From Hyphomicrobium_A sp963812795 (GTDB lineage: Bacteria; Pseudomonadota; Alphaproteobacteria; Rhizobiales; Hyphomicrobiaceae), in NCBI GenBank assembly GCA_963812795.1, contig CAWEWG010000014.1:1-64000 (forward strand): a stretch of 64,000 bases of DNA. The letters are read 5' to 3'. The position numbers and the translations under genes were made by a program. How positions within the stretch are numbered: position 1 is the stretch's first letter; every line of letters starts with the position of its first letter. Shown here piece after piece: positions 45,629 to 54,011 of this stretch. The notes below the pieces were generated by a model. That model was not told where the DNA came from and did no database searches. It was given only the letters and a program-made list of their open reading frames with translations.

Positions 45629-46240
45629 TTACGGCGCGGGGCGGCGCGGAAAGACGTAGAGGTCGAGTATCGCCTGGATCAACGCGTGGTGAGCGACTTC
45701 GACGAATCCGTATTGGTTGGAGTTCACGTAGAAGTTTACGTCACCGCGGCCGCGCAACAGGTTGTCGGGCTGGAAGCCACTGAAGGTAGCGATGCTCATG
45801 CCGCTGGCGCGGGCGACCTCGGCAGCCTTCAGGATGTTGACCGACTGGCCCGAGCTGGAGATGGCGATCAGCAGATCGCCGGGAACGGCATGCAGCTTGA
45901 GCTGCTCGGAAAACACGTTGGCGTAGCCGAGATCGTTGCTGAGGCAGGTAAGCGCGGCCGGATCATTCAGCGCCAGAGCGCGGATGCCGCCGTTCTTCAG
46001 GAACTCGATCGCGTGGTGGCTGGCGATGGCGGCGCTGCCGCCGTTGCCGATGAGGACGACCTTGTTGCCGTTGGCGTGCGCGTTGCGCGCGGCCTCGGCG
46101 ACCCACTCGAAGCCCTTCTGCAAATCGAGCGGGCGTCCCTCGTGGTCGCTCACCCGTACGGCGGTGAGCGCGCGAGCCAGCTCTTGGAAGTAGGACGAGA
46201 TTGGATCTGCGGGGGTGGTCTCAACGACGCCTTTCAACAC
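45629..46240 (-). CDS. SIS-domain sugar isomerase, GmhA-like
   Basis: 203 residues from GTG 46240, preceded by GGAGGG eight bases upstream. Single sugar-isomerase domain with VVLIGNGGSAAIASHHAIEF, LNDPAALTCLSNDLGYANVF and DLLIAISSSGQSVNILKAAEVA, as in sedoheptulose-7-phosphate isomerase GmhA and its capsule paralogues. The usual GmhA metal His/Glu set is partly replaced: HHAIEF stands where true GmhA has its zinc/active residues. It ends 44 bases ahead of the CysN-CysC gene on the same strand, so probably one operon. Frames upstream of the GTG do not resemble the family. Confidence 0.82.
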   Translation of the reverse strand: MLKGVVETTPADPISSYFQELARALTAVRVSDHEGRPLDLQKGFEWVAEAARNAHANGNKVVLIGNGGSAAIASHHAIEFLKNGGIRALALNDPAALTCLSNDLGYANVFSEQLKLHAVPGDLLIAISSSGQSVNILKAAEVARASGMSIATFSGFQPDNLLRGRGDVNFYVNSNQYGFVEVAHHALIQAILDLYVFPRRPAP

Positions 46241-46608
46241 GCGTGTGTCCCTCCAGGAGCAATTGAATGCCGCGTCATAAAATCCGCGCGAGCCGGACGC
46301 ATGGCGGCATACGGGGCGCCCCATGCGCAGAAAGGCGATGCGTGACAGGATTCGAGGTCGGGCGCATCCACGGCTGGCGGCAACTCTCTCAGGAAATTTG
46401 TGGCGAATATGCGCATCACGCCTGCCGCCTGTTCCGTCGTCGCCGCACCGCGGCCGGGGGGCCAATTATGCGAAGGAAGCCACCCGAAGGCTAACACCTA
46501 AACACCTCGCCTTGACAGCTATCCGTGTATCACTTAGCGCCGGCAGGCGGTATTGCCGGCGTCATCAAGACGCGGGCAGTTCGGACCCAAGCGCTGGGAA
46601 TATGACAC
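46241..46608. other. Divergent intergenic region upstream of the epimerase operon
   Basis: About 370 bases between the SIS gene (minus) and the epimerase (plus). Alternative frames here have no family character. It should carry the divergent promoters; I see only one plausible element, listed separately. Confidence 0.45.
46511..46540 (+). promoter_or_regulatory. Weak candidate promoter before the epimerase operon
   Basis: CTTGACA, the common alphaproteobacterial -35 form, at 46511-46517, with a poor -10 (TAGCGC) 17 bases on. The start codon is about 70 bases further. Confidence 0.25.
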
Positions 46609-47616
46609 ATGCGGGTTCTGGTCACCGGCGCCGCCGGATTCATCGGTTACCATACTGCTAAGGCGCTGCTCGCCAGGGGCGATGTGGTAGTCGGCGTCGA
46701 TAATCTCAATACCTACTATGACGTTAAACTGAAGGAGGCGCGCCTCGGCCAGCTCGAGGGCACGCCCGGCTTCTCCTTCCACAAGCTCGACCTTGCCGAT
46801 CGCGCGGGCATGGAGCGGCTGTTCGCCGCGACGCAACCGCAACGGGTTATCCACCTCGCCGCTCAGGCGGGCGTCCGTTATGGGATGGAGAACCCGCACG
46901 CGTACGTGGACGCCAACATCGTCGGCACGCTGCATGTGCTGGAAGGCTGCCGCTACCACGGCGTCGAGCATCTCGTTTTTGCGTCGTCGAGTTCGGTCTA
47001 CGGGGCCAACACGGCGATGCCTTTCAGCGTGCATCAGAATGTCGACCACCCGCTGAGCATCTACGCCGCCTCGAAAAAGGCGAACGAGTTGATGGCCCAC
47101 TCCTATTCCCACCTTTACCGGCTGCCGGTGACGGGCCTGCGCTTTTTCACCGTTTACGGACCGTGGGGTCGTCCCGATATGGCGCTCTTCAAGTTCACGC
47201 GCAGCATTCTCGCCGGCGAGCCGATCGAGATCTTCAACAACGGCCACCATGCGCGCGACTTCACCTACATCGACGATATCGTCGAGGGCGTCCTGCGCAC
47301 CACCGACCTCATCGCATCCCCTAACATCGCGTGGGACAGCGCCCGCCCCGATCCGGCGACGTCCTCGGCTCCCTATCGCATCTACAACATTGGCAATCAC
47401 AGCCCCGTCGAGTTGATGCATTTCATCGCGGTGCTGGAGAAGAACCTTGGGCGCGAGGCCAAGAAGATCTTCCTCCCGCTGCAACCCGGTGACGTGCCGG
47501 CGACTTACGCCGACGTCGATGATCTCGTGGCCGACGTCGGCTTTGCCCCGGCGACGCCGATCGAGGAGGGAATTGCCCGCTTCGTTAAATGGTATCGCGA
47601 CCACTATGGTGCGTGA
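46609..47616 (+). CDS. UDP-glucuronate 4-epimerase-like NAD-dependent epimerase
   Basis: 335 residues. RVLVTGAAGFIGYHTAKALLARGD (NAD site), VGVDNLNTYYDVKLKEARL (typical of the capsular UDP-glucuronate epimerase group, CapI/LpsL), AAQAGVRYGMENPHAYVDANI, SSSSVYGAN, YAASKKANELMAHSY (Tyr-x3-Lys), GLRFFTVYGPWGRPDMA and ARDFTYIDDIVEGV. Converts UDP-GlcA to UDP-GalA for LPS or capsule. Followed after 26 bases by the threonine dehydrogenase gene in the same direction. Confidence 0.92.
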   Translation: MRVLVTGAAGFIGYHTAKALLARGDVVVGVDNLNTYYDVKLKEARLGQLEGTPGFSFHKLDLADRAGMERLFAATQPQRVIHLAAQAGVRYGMENPHAYVDANIVGTLHVLEGCRYHGVEHLVFASSSSVYGANTAMPFSVHQNVDHPLSIYAASKKANELMAHSYSHLYRLPVTGLRFFTVYGPWGRPDMALFKFTRSILAGEPIEIFNNGHHARDFTYIDDIVEGVLRTTDLIASPNIAWDSARPDPATSSAPYRIYNIGNHSPVELMHFIAVLEKNLGREAKKIFLPLQPGDVPATYADVDDLVADVGFAPATPIEEGIARFVKWYRDHYGA

Positions 47617-47642
47617 GCGCCGATCGAGATCGCGGAGGCCCG

Positions 47643-48611
47643 ATGAACAAGATCCTGGTGACCGGGGCGCTTGGCCAGATCGGCTCGGAGCTGGTGCCGG
47701 CGCTGCGCCATCGCTACGGCACCGACAATGTCATCGCCACGGATCTGAAAGTCCTGCCGCCGAGCGGTGCGGCCACCATCGCCCCTTACGATCACCTCGA
47801 CTGCACCGAGCCGAACCAACTGCATGAAGCGGTTCGCCGTTACGATGTCGGCACCATCTATCACCTCGCAGCGCTGCTTTCCGCCTCTGCCGAAGCGGCG
47901 CCCCAACTCGCCTGGACCGTCAACATGAGCGGTCTTTACAATGTGCTCGAGGTGGCGCGCGGATACGGCTGCCAGGTGTTCTTCCCCAGCTCCATCGGCG
48001 CCTTCGGTCCGCAAACGCCGCGTGATTTGACGCCGCAAGTCGCCGTGCAGCGGCCGACGACCATCTACGGCGTGACCAAGGTGGCGGGCGAGCTGCTGTG
48101 TGACTACTACGCCTCGCGCTTCGGCATCGACACGCGCGGGCTGCGCCTGCCCGGGCTCATCTCCTACGTCGCGGCGCCGGGCGGCGGTACCACCGACTAC
48201 GCGGTGGAGATGTTCTATCACGCCATTCGCTATGGCCGTTACACGTGCTTCCTGTCGGCCGACACGCGTCTCGACATGGCCTACATGCCCGACGCCATCT
48301 CGGGCATGATCGGTCTCATGGCTGCCGACCCCACGCGCCTGCGGTACCGCAACGCCTACAACATCACGGCGATGAGCGTGACGCCGGAGGAAATCGCCGC
48401 CGCCATCCGCCGCCACATCCCGAAGTTTACGATCGACTACGATGTCGATCCGGTACGCCAGTCGATCGCCGACAGTTGGCCGCGCTCGCTCGACGACAGT
48501 GCCGCGCATGCCGATTGGGATTGGCAACCGCGCTTCGATCTCGAGGCGATGACCGACGACATGCTCGCCCGCGTCAAGGAAAAGCTGGAAGCGCCGCGCC
48601 GCGAGCGCTGA
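47643..48611 (+). CDS. tdh: L-threonine 3-dehydrogenase (SDR/epimerase-type)
   Basis: 322 residues. Oxidises threonine to 2-amino-3-ketobutyrate with NAD. ILVTGALGQIGSELVPALRHRYG (NAD motif), VIATDLK, YHLAALLSASAE, FPSSIGAFG, YGVTKVAGELLCDYY (Tyr-x3-Lys), LRLPGLISYVAAPGGGTTDYA and RNAYNITAMSVTPEE are all hallmarks of the extended-SDR threonine dehydrogenases rather than the zinc MDR form. GGAGG six bases before ATG. The next gene is Kbl, which cleaves the product, so the operon runs threonine to glycine plus acetyl-CoA. Confidence 0.9.
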   Translation: MNKILVTGALGQIGSELVPALRHRYGTDNVIATDLKVLPPSGAATIAPYDHLDCTEPNQLHEAVRRYDVGTIYHLAALLSASAEAAPQLAWTVNMSGLYNVLEVARGYGCQVFFPSSIGAFGPQTPRDLTPQVAVQRPTTIYGVTKVAGELLCDYYASRFGIDTRGLRLPGLISYVAAPGGGTTDYAVEMFYHAIRYGRYTCFLSADTRLDMAYMPDAISGMIGLMAADPTRLRYRNAYNITAMSVTPEEIAAAIRRHIPKFTIDYDVDPVRQSIADSWPRSLDDSAAHADWDWQPRFDLEAMTDDMLARVKEKLEAPRRER

Positions 48612-48624
48612 GCCGAAGGATGCC

Positions 48625-49864
48625 ATGCCCACCGACCGCCTGACACCGCTGTTGGAAACGAGGCTGCAGGAGCTGAGCAGCTCCGGCCGTCTCAAGGGCG
48701 CCGAGTCCGTGACCGTCGGTATGGTGGAGCCGTGCCGGCGGCAAGGGGCCGCGCTTCCTTATCGACGGGCACGGTAAGCGGCCATTCCTGCGCATGAACT
48801 CCAACAGCTATCTGGGACTGTCGTTTGCGACGCACGTGATGGAGGCCGAGGAGGAGGCCGTGCGCCGCTACGGCGTCGGGCCGGGCGCCGTGCGCTTCAT
48901 CTCCGGTACCTGGGCGCCGCACGTGAAGCTGGAGGCGCGGCTCGCCGCCTTCCACGGGCGCGAGGCCGGCATGCTGTACAGCTCCGCCTACGCGACGGTG
49001 ATGGGCGTGCTCTCGCCACTCATAACGGACAGGACGGTGGTGATCAGCGACGCGCTCAATCACAACTCGATCATCAACGCCATCTCGCTGTCGCGCCCGG
49101 CCGAGAAGCGCATCTATGCGCACCTCGACTACGACGAGCTGGAGCGACATCTGGCGGCACTGTCGCGCACTTGCGCGCGCGCTGTGGTCGTCACGGACGG
49201 CGTCTTCAGCATGCGCGGCGATCACGCCGACCTCGGCAAGATCATGCAGATCGCCGCCAAGCACGATGCGAGCTACGCCGAGAATGTTATCGTCGTCGCC
49301 GATGACTCGCACGGCGTCGGCGGCTTCGGCGCCAACGGACGCGGCACCGAGGAGATCGTCGGTGCCAAGGTCGATGTGCTGATCGGCACCCTTGGCAAGG
49401 CGTTTGGCGTCAACGGCGGGTACGTCGTCGCGGCGAAGCCGTTGATTGCCTACCTGCGCGAAACATCGCCCTTCTATATTTACTCCAACCCCATCACCCC
49501 CGGCGAAGCCGAGGCGGCGCGTGTCGCCATCGAACGCGTCGACAGCCAAGAAGGGCGCGGGCTGCTCGACCACCTGCGCGCCATGACGCAGCGGTTCCGC
49601 GGCGGCCTGCGCGCGCTTGGTCTGGAAACGGTCGAAGGCCAGCACCCGGTCGTGCCGCTGCTCGTGCGTGACACGGCCCGCACCGCCGCGCTCGTTGCGC
49701 ACCTGCGCGACAGCGGCATCCTTGCCACCGGCCTCGCCTTTCCCGTCGTGCCGAAGGGGGAGGAGGAAATACGCTTCCAGATTTCCGCCGACCACACGGC
49801 CGCCGACATCGACGAGGCGCTGGCGGCGTTGGCGCAATTCCACGACAAGGGGGACGGCGCATGA
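48625..49864 (+). pseudogene. kbl: Glycine C-acetyltransferase (2-amino-3-ketobutyrate CoA ligase), frameshifted
   Basis: PLP enzyme of the alpha-oxoamine synthase family; splits 2-amino-3-ketobutyrate with CoA into glycine and acetyl-CoA. From ATG 48625 (AAGGA four bases upstream) the first 36 codons read the family N-terminus (LQELSSSGRLKGAESVT) to MVEP. Then one extra base near 48733 (CCGTGCCGGC for CCGGCCGGC) shifts the frame. GKGPRFLIDGHGKRPFLRM then MNSNSYLGLSF continue in the next frame. Downstream, GTWAPHVKLEARLAAFHGRE, DDSHGVGGFG (PLP Asp/His) and IGTLGKAFGVNGGY (PLP Lys) are intact. Corrected length 412 residues. Likely a sequencing error. Confidence 0.88.
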
Positions 49865-50445
49865 AGTTCAAGGACGCCACGCGTTACGAGTTCCGCCGCT
49901 TCGGCGAGGACTTCTCCATCATGCGCGATCGCTTTGCCGCGCTCGGTCCGGGAAAGAAGCAGCCCTTCAGTCGCGAGACCTACATCGTCACGCGCCTCAA
50001 CATCGAATCGAACGTCAAAATCCGCGCCGGTCGACTGCAGGTAAAGACCTTGCGCGGACGGCTGCAGGCGCTCGAGGAGTGGGCGCGTCCGCTCGATGCG
50101 GATTTTCCGGTGTCGGTCGAGGAGGTCGAGAGCATCGTCATTCCAGCGCTCGGTCTCGACCTTGAGATCGGCCGTGGCGGCGCGCTCACCGATGGGGCGC
50201 TGTTGTCCGTCATTGCCGGCCAGCCGGCGCTGGCGACGGCGAAGGTCGACAAGCAGCGCACGCTCTACGACCTGGGCAATTGCATCGCCGAGTACTGCGA
50301 GCTGCGCGTCGGTGACGACAAGCTGGACACCATCGCCATCGAGACGCTGGACGCCGAGGCTGCCTTCGCCGTGCTCAACAAGGTCGGTCTCGGCGATGCG
50401 CCGAACGAGAGCTATGCCGAGTTCCTGCAGCGGCGGCTGTTCTAA
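49861..50445 (+). CDS. Conserved hypothetical coupled to kbl
   Basis: 194 residues, not recognised. Its ATG overlaps the kbl stop (ATGA), so it is translated with the threonine genes. The sequence mixes charged strands: YEFRRFGEDFSIMRDRFAAL, FSRETYIVTRLNIESNVKIRAG, LQVKTLRGRLQALEEWARPL, FPVSVEEVES. The ESNVKIR and LQVKTL strands followed by EEW recall a CYTH-like tunnel fold (in which Lys/Arg on strands bind polyphosphate), but this is a guess. No export signal. The end converges with the CHRD gene. Confidence 0.68.
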   Translation: MKFKDATRYEFRRFGEDFSIMRDRFAALGPGKKQPFSRETYIVTRLNIESNVKIRAGRLQVKTLRGRLQALEEWARPLDADFPVSVEEVESIVIPALGLDLEIGRGGALTDGALLSVIAGQPALATAKVDKQRTLYDLGNCIAEYCELRVGDDKLDTIAIETLDAEAAFAVLNKVGLGDAPNESYAEFLQRRLF

Positions 50446-50457
50446 ACGCTATCGGCG

Positions 50458-50874
50458 TCAGCGCGCGAGCTGGCCGCGCAACTCGCCGTTGGGGAATCCG
50501 GCCGTGCGCACGACGAGCGACCATTCACCGGCGAGCAAGCCTTCGGATTGCTTCTCTCCCAGGATCGCCGATCCTTGGAACGGACTGTCGATGGTCTGCA
50601 GGCGTACCACACCGCGCCGCGGACCGGCGGCCGCACCATGAAAGCTCGCCGACGTCGCGTAGGTTGCGACGCCCTTGTACGAGCCGCTCCAGGTCAGCTT
50701 TTTGCTGCCGGTGTCATAATCTGCGACGAGATTGCCGGATGCGTTGCTTCCGGTACCGGCGACGGGCAGCAGATCGGCGGTGAAGCGCACCGTCTCGGCG
50801 CGCGCGGGAGAACTCGTGCAGGCGATAATTAATGCCACTGAGAACATGGCCGCGAAATTGGCGGTGGCGGGCAT
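50458..50874 (-). CDS. Exported CHRD-domain protein
   Basis: 138 residues. Signal peptide (core about 6-22, cleavage near ARA-ET). The mature part is one CHRD domain, the beta-rich repeat first described in chordin: FTADLLPVAG, GNLVADYDTGSKKLTWSGSY, and the end TAGFPNGELRGQL (usual T..yPnGEIRGQl). Found in many secreted bacterial proteins of unknown task. GGGAGA seven bases before ATG. Confidence 0.82.
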   Translation of the reverse strand: MPATANFAAMFSVALIIACTSSPARAETVRFTADLLPVAGTGSNASGNLVADYDTGSKKLTWSGSYKGVATYATSASFHGAAAGPRRGVVRLQTIDSPFQGSAILGEKQSEGLLAGEWSLVVRTAGFPNGELRGQLAR

Positions 50875-51093
50875 TGAACTTTCTCCCTGGGCATCGAGTT
50901 AGCCCACAATTCACAGCCTTTTTGCCGGGACCGTGACGGCGTCAATTTTGCATGCCCGCGGGCGCCGCGAAAGGCCCGCAATGACGATGCCGAACGCCGT
51001 CGTGAACGCCGACCCTGGGGGCTGGCCCAGCCGGCGTTTTGGCGCTAAGTGCTCTGCAGCGAATTTGTTGCCTTGCCCACGAGAGGTCCGTCA

Positions 51094-52128
51094 ATGACTG
51101 AAGAGCTTGCGAAAATCGCTGAAGCGCTGGTTGCACCCGGCAAGGGGATCCTCGCCGCCGACGAGAGCTCCGGTACAATCAAGAAGCGCTTCGACGGCAT
51201 CGGCGTGACCTCCACCGAGGACACGCGCCGCGACTATCGCGAGATGCTGTTCCGCGCTGGCGAGGGCATGAAAAACTACGTCTCCGGCGTCATCCTCTAT
51301 GACGAGACCATCCGCCAGAAGGCCAAGGACGGCACGCCACTTGTCGACGTCATGAAGGCCGCCGGCTCCATCCCGGGCATCAAAGTCGACGCCGGCGCCA
51401 AGCCGCTCGCCGGCCCGCACGTCAAGATCGAGACGGTGACCGAAGGGCTCGACGGGCTGCGTGAGCACCTTGCCGAATACCACAAGCTCGGGGCGCGCTT
51501 TGCCAAGTGGCGCGCGGTCATCACCATCACTGACGAGCTGCCGTCCTGGAATTGCATCAAGGCCAACGCGCACGCGCTCGCCCGCTACGCCGCACTGTGC
51601 CAGGAAGCCGGCATCGTCCCCATCGTCGAGCCCGAGGTGCTGATGGACGGCGCCCACTCCGGCCACACCATCGAGCGATGCTACGAGGTAACCGAGTGGA
51701 CGCAGCGCACCGTCTTCCGCGAGCTGTACGACGCGCGCGTTGAACTCGAGGGCATCGTCCTCAAGCCGAACATGGTCATCGCTGGCCAAAAGTGCCCCAA
51801 GCAGGCGAGCCCCGAGCAAGTGGCGGAGCTGACCGTGAAGTGCCTGAAGGCGACCACCCCCGCATCGGTGCCGGGCATCGCCTTCCTCTCCGGCGGCCAG
51901 TCGGACGAGCAGGCGACCGAGAACCTGTCGCTCATCAATCAGATCGGCGATCTGCCCTGGAAGGTCACCTTCTCTTACGGGCGGGCGCTACAGGCAGCCG
52001 CGCTGAAAGCCTGGAGCGGCAAGTCGGAGAACGTCGCCGCCGGCCAGCGCGCCTTCACCCACCGGGCGCGCATGAACTCGCTGGCGGCGCTCGGCAAGTG
52101 GAACCAGCAGCTCGAAAAAGCCGCCTGA
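51094..52128 (+). CDS. Fructose-bisphosphate aldolase, class I
   Basis: 344 residues. Schiff-base aldolase of glycolysis and gluconeogenesis. PGKGILAADESSGTIKKRF and RRDYREMLF are the class-I start; VDAGAKPLAG, KWRAVITI, PIVEPEVLMDG, then IVLKPNMVIAG, whose Lys forms the Schiff base, and FLSGGQSDEQATENL. It is full length. ATG 51094 is preceded by GAGAGG; an upstream in-frame ATG adds 15 unlike residues. Single gene. Confidence 0.95.
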   Translation: MTEELAKIAEALVAPGKGILAADESSGTIKKRFDGIGVTSTEDTRRDYREMLFRAGEGMKNYVSGVILYDETIRQKAKDGTPLVDVMKAAGSIPGIKVDAGAKPLAGPHVKIETVTEGLDGLREHLAEYHKLGARFAKWRAVITITDELPSWNCIKANAHALARYAALCQEAGIVPIVEPEVLMDGAHSGHTIERCYEVTEWTQRTVFRELYDARVELEGIVLKPNMVIAGQKCPKQASPEQVAELTVKCLKATTPASVPGIAFLSGGQSDEQATENLSLINQIGDLPWKVTFSYGRALQAAALKAWSGKSENVAAGQRAFTHRARMNSLAALGKWNQQLEKAA

Positions 52129-52284
52129 TACAACTCAGATCGCGATCGCATCCGCGGTTCAGGGTCCGGTGCCTTTGAACCGTTGTTGAGGCGCGGCAAT
52201 AGGGCAGTCGTTTACCCGCTTCTGCAAACCTCGCCCCGACTTACATATTCCCTGTCCCCAGCAGCCCGAACGTGGAGATGATCA

Positions 52285-52719
52285 ATGCACGTAACAATCG
52301 AGCACGCCCTCGAGGCGGTCAAAGCGGCGCGTAAAGAAGCGGTCAAGCTGAAGACCCAGATGTGCATCGCCGTCGTCGATTCCGGCGCCAATCTCAAGGC
52401 GTTCGTGCGCATGGACGACGCCTGGGTCGGCTCCATCGACATCGCCATCAAGAAGGCGAAGACGGCCGTGTTCTTCGGCATGCCGACAGGCGAGATCGGC
52501 AAGCTGTCGCAGCCGGGCAAGTCGCTCTTCGGCATCGAGCACTCGAACGAGGGGCTGATCACGTTCCCCGGCGGCCTGCCGATCGTCGATGAAGAAGGCG
52601 TGCTGGTCGGCGCCATCGGCGTCAGCGGCAGCTCGGTCGAGAACGATCACAAGGTGGCGCAGGCCGGCCTCAAGGTCGTCGGCGTTAGCGACCTGCCGGC
52701 GCATCCCTGGCGCACCTAG
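52285..52719 (+). CDS. GlcG/HbpS-type heme-binding-like protein
   Basis: 144 residues, one GlcG/HbpS domain (about 5-135): MCIAVVDSGANLKAFVRMDDAWVGSIDIAIKKAKTA, the conserved LFGIEHSNEGLITFPGGLPI and GVSGSSVENDHKVAQAG. In HbpS this domain binds and degrades haem, in GlcG it accompanies glycolate oxidation. No signal peptide, so cytoplasmic. GGAG seven bases before the ATG. Ends in a good terminator. Confidence 0.9.
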   Translation: MHVTIEHALEAVKAARKEAVKLKTQMCIAVVDSGANLKAFVRMDDAWVGSIDIAIKKAKTAVFFGMPTGEIGKLSQPGKSLFGIEHSNEGLITFPGGLPIVDEEGVLVGAIGVSGSSVENDHKVAQAGLKVVGVSDLPAHPWRT

Positions 52720-52741
52720 TCAAAGCGCGCGCGAACAAGCG

Positions 52742-52769
52742 AAAAGGCGGGGCTTGCCCCGCCTTTTTT
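52742..52769 (+). terminator. Rho-independent terminator after the GlcG-like gene
   Basis: AAAAGGCGGGG / CCCCGCCTTTT stem of 11 bp with CTTG loop, ending in six T; 23 bases after the stop. Its A-tract also makes it work for the convergent gene. Confidence 0.92.
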
Positions 52770-52790
52770 ATTTCGCCGTCGCTCGGCGGC

Positions 52791-53102
52791 TCACATCTTC
52801 TCGATGTGATCGGCCATGTCACCGATAAGGCGCACGCGATAGGTGGCGTTTTCGCAGGTCAGGATCCATACCGGCTCGTCCGGCTTCGACGCCTGCGGAT
52901 CGCGTTTGGCGCTCTTGGGGTTGGTGCAGGGGAAGCCTTGCTTGCGGATCTGCACGGCGATGATGTCAGGCGGCACCTCGTCGTTCGCCTCTTGCGCCAC
53001 CTGCTGCACTTGCGCTTGCGCGTCAGGCACGCCGGAGGTCATCGCATTGAGGGCGAGGCCGACGCCGAGCGCCATCACCGGAAACAGACCCAACATGTTC
53101 AT
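52791..53102 (-). CDS. Exported small hypothetical protein
   Basis: 103 residues with no known family. Signal peptide with hydrophobic core about 3-21 (cleavage near AQA-QV). The mature part has two Cys spaced to form a disulfide (FPCTNPKSA and ILTCENATYRVRLIG) and looks like a small beta domain. GGGAG seven bases before ATG. Next to the HdeD-like gene, 33 bases downstream of it, possibly co-transcribed. Confidence 0.7.
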   Translation of the reverse strand: MNMLGLFPVMALGVGLALNAMTSGVPDAQAQVQQVAQEANDEVPPDIIAVQIRKQGFPCTNPKSAKRDPQASKPDEPVWILTCENATYRVRLIGDMADHIEKM

Positions 53103-53135
53103 GACCCGGCTCCCACGCCCTCTGACGCACCGACG

Positions 53136-53735
53136 TCAGCGTGTCGCCGCCGCCGTCTCGTGCGCGCGCCGCCCAGCCAGCGCGAGGAAAACATAGCTCC
53201 AACCAGAAAATATTAGGTTGATGCCGGCGAGCAGGCCAAGCGCCCATTCGGCCGACGAGGGAAGCGACAGGGCGATCATGACGCCGACGGCGAGGGCGGC
53301 GAGACCGCTGAGGAGCAGGAAGCCCCAGCCCTCGTGCGGGCGCACGCGGATCGCTTGGATCACCTCGAAGATGCCCTCGGCGATGAACATCACCGACAAG
53401 AGGATGGCCAGGGTGATGAGGCCGGTGAGGGGGAAGAAGGCGAGGTAGGCGCCAACCACGGCGTAGAGGATGCCGACCAGCAACTCCCACAGGAAGCCTT
53501 GCCAGCCGGGCGCCTGGAAGGCGTGCGCGATCATCATCACGCCGCCGATGAGGAACAGCCAGCCGAGCATGATCTTGACGGCAATGGTGCCGAGCAGCGG
53601 GAAGGCGATGGCGACGAGGCCGGCGACGATGAGGACGATGCCCAGGGCGAGGAACCAGCCCCACTTTTCGGTGATCATCCGGCGCGTATCCGCCAGCCGC
53701 ATCTCGAGGTCGGAGACTTTCATCGGTTGTGCCAC
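53136..53735 (-). CDS. HdeD / DUF308 family membrane protein
   Basis: 199 residues, six membrane helices in three pairs, as in acid-resistance membrane protein HdeD: WFLALGIVLIVAGLVAIAFPLLGTI, WLFLIGGVMMIAHAF, LLVGILYAVVGAYLAFFPLTGLI, FIAEGIFEVIQAI. Start GTG 53735 or ATG 53723. Role unknown outside enterobacteria. Confidence 0.9.
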   Translation of the reverse strand: MAQPMKVSDLEMRLADTRRMITEKWGWFLALGIVLIVAGLVAIAFPLLGTIAVKIMLGWLFLIGGVMMIAHAFQAPGWQGFLWELLVGILYAVVGAYLAFFPLTGLITLAILLSVMFIAEGIFEVIQAIRVRPHEGWGFLLLSGLAALAVGVMIALSLPSSAEWALGLLAGINLIFSGWSYVFLALAGRRAHETAAATR

Positions 53736-53980
53736 GGCGGTCGTCCCTGTGCTGAGTTTCCCAACATGGTTATAGCAGAATCGGCCGCTGATTCGCGCGG
53801 CTTCATGGTTCTATGGTGGCGCGAGTGCCAACGCCCGTTCCAAGATCGGTCGGGCAATAGCGGGGCGTGTCGGATGCGGCGCAGCGTGCTCGCAACCATG
53901 CGAAATGGCTTCGAATATTCGGATAATTTCTCCACCGCCGTTAGGCGCCGGGCGATGCAACCTTTCCCGCAAGGGACATC

Positions 53981-54006
53981 AGCCGCCCGCCTTGCGGCGG
54001 GCGGCT
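53981..54006. terminator. Stem-loop after the OmpA-family gene
   Basis: Perfect 11-bp stem AGCCGCCCGCC / GGCGGGCGGCT with TTGC loop, five bases beyond the stop of the gene on the minus strand. No T-run; probably a terminator or 3'-end stabiliser. Confidence 0.6.
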
Positions 54007-54011
54007 GCAAC

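Noticed and set aside
53981..54006. GC-rich inverted repeat considered as a CRISPR or attachment-site repeat
   Set aside because: Occurs once, has no spacer series and sits directly after a stop codon, so a stem-loop at a gene end is the simpler reading.
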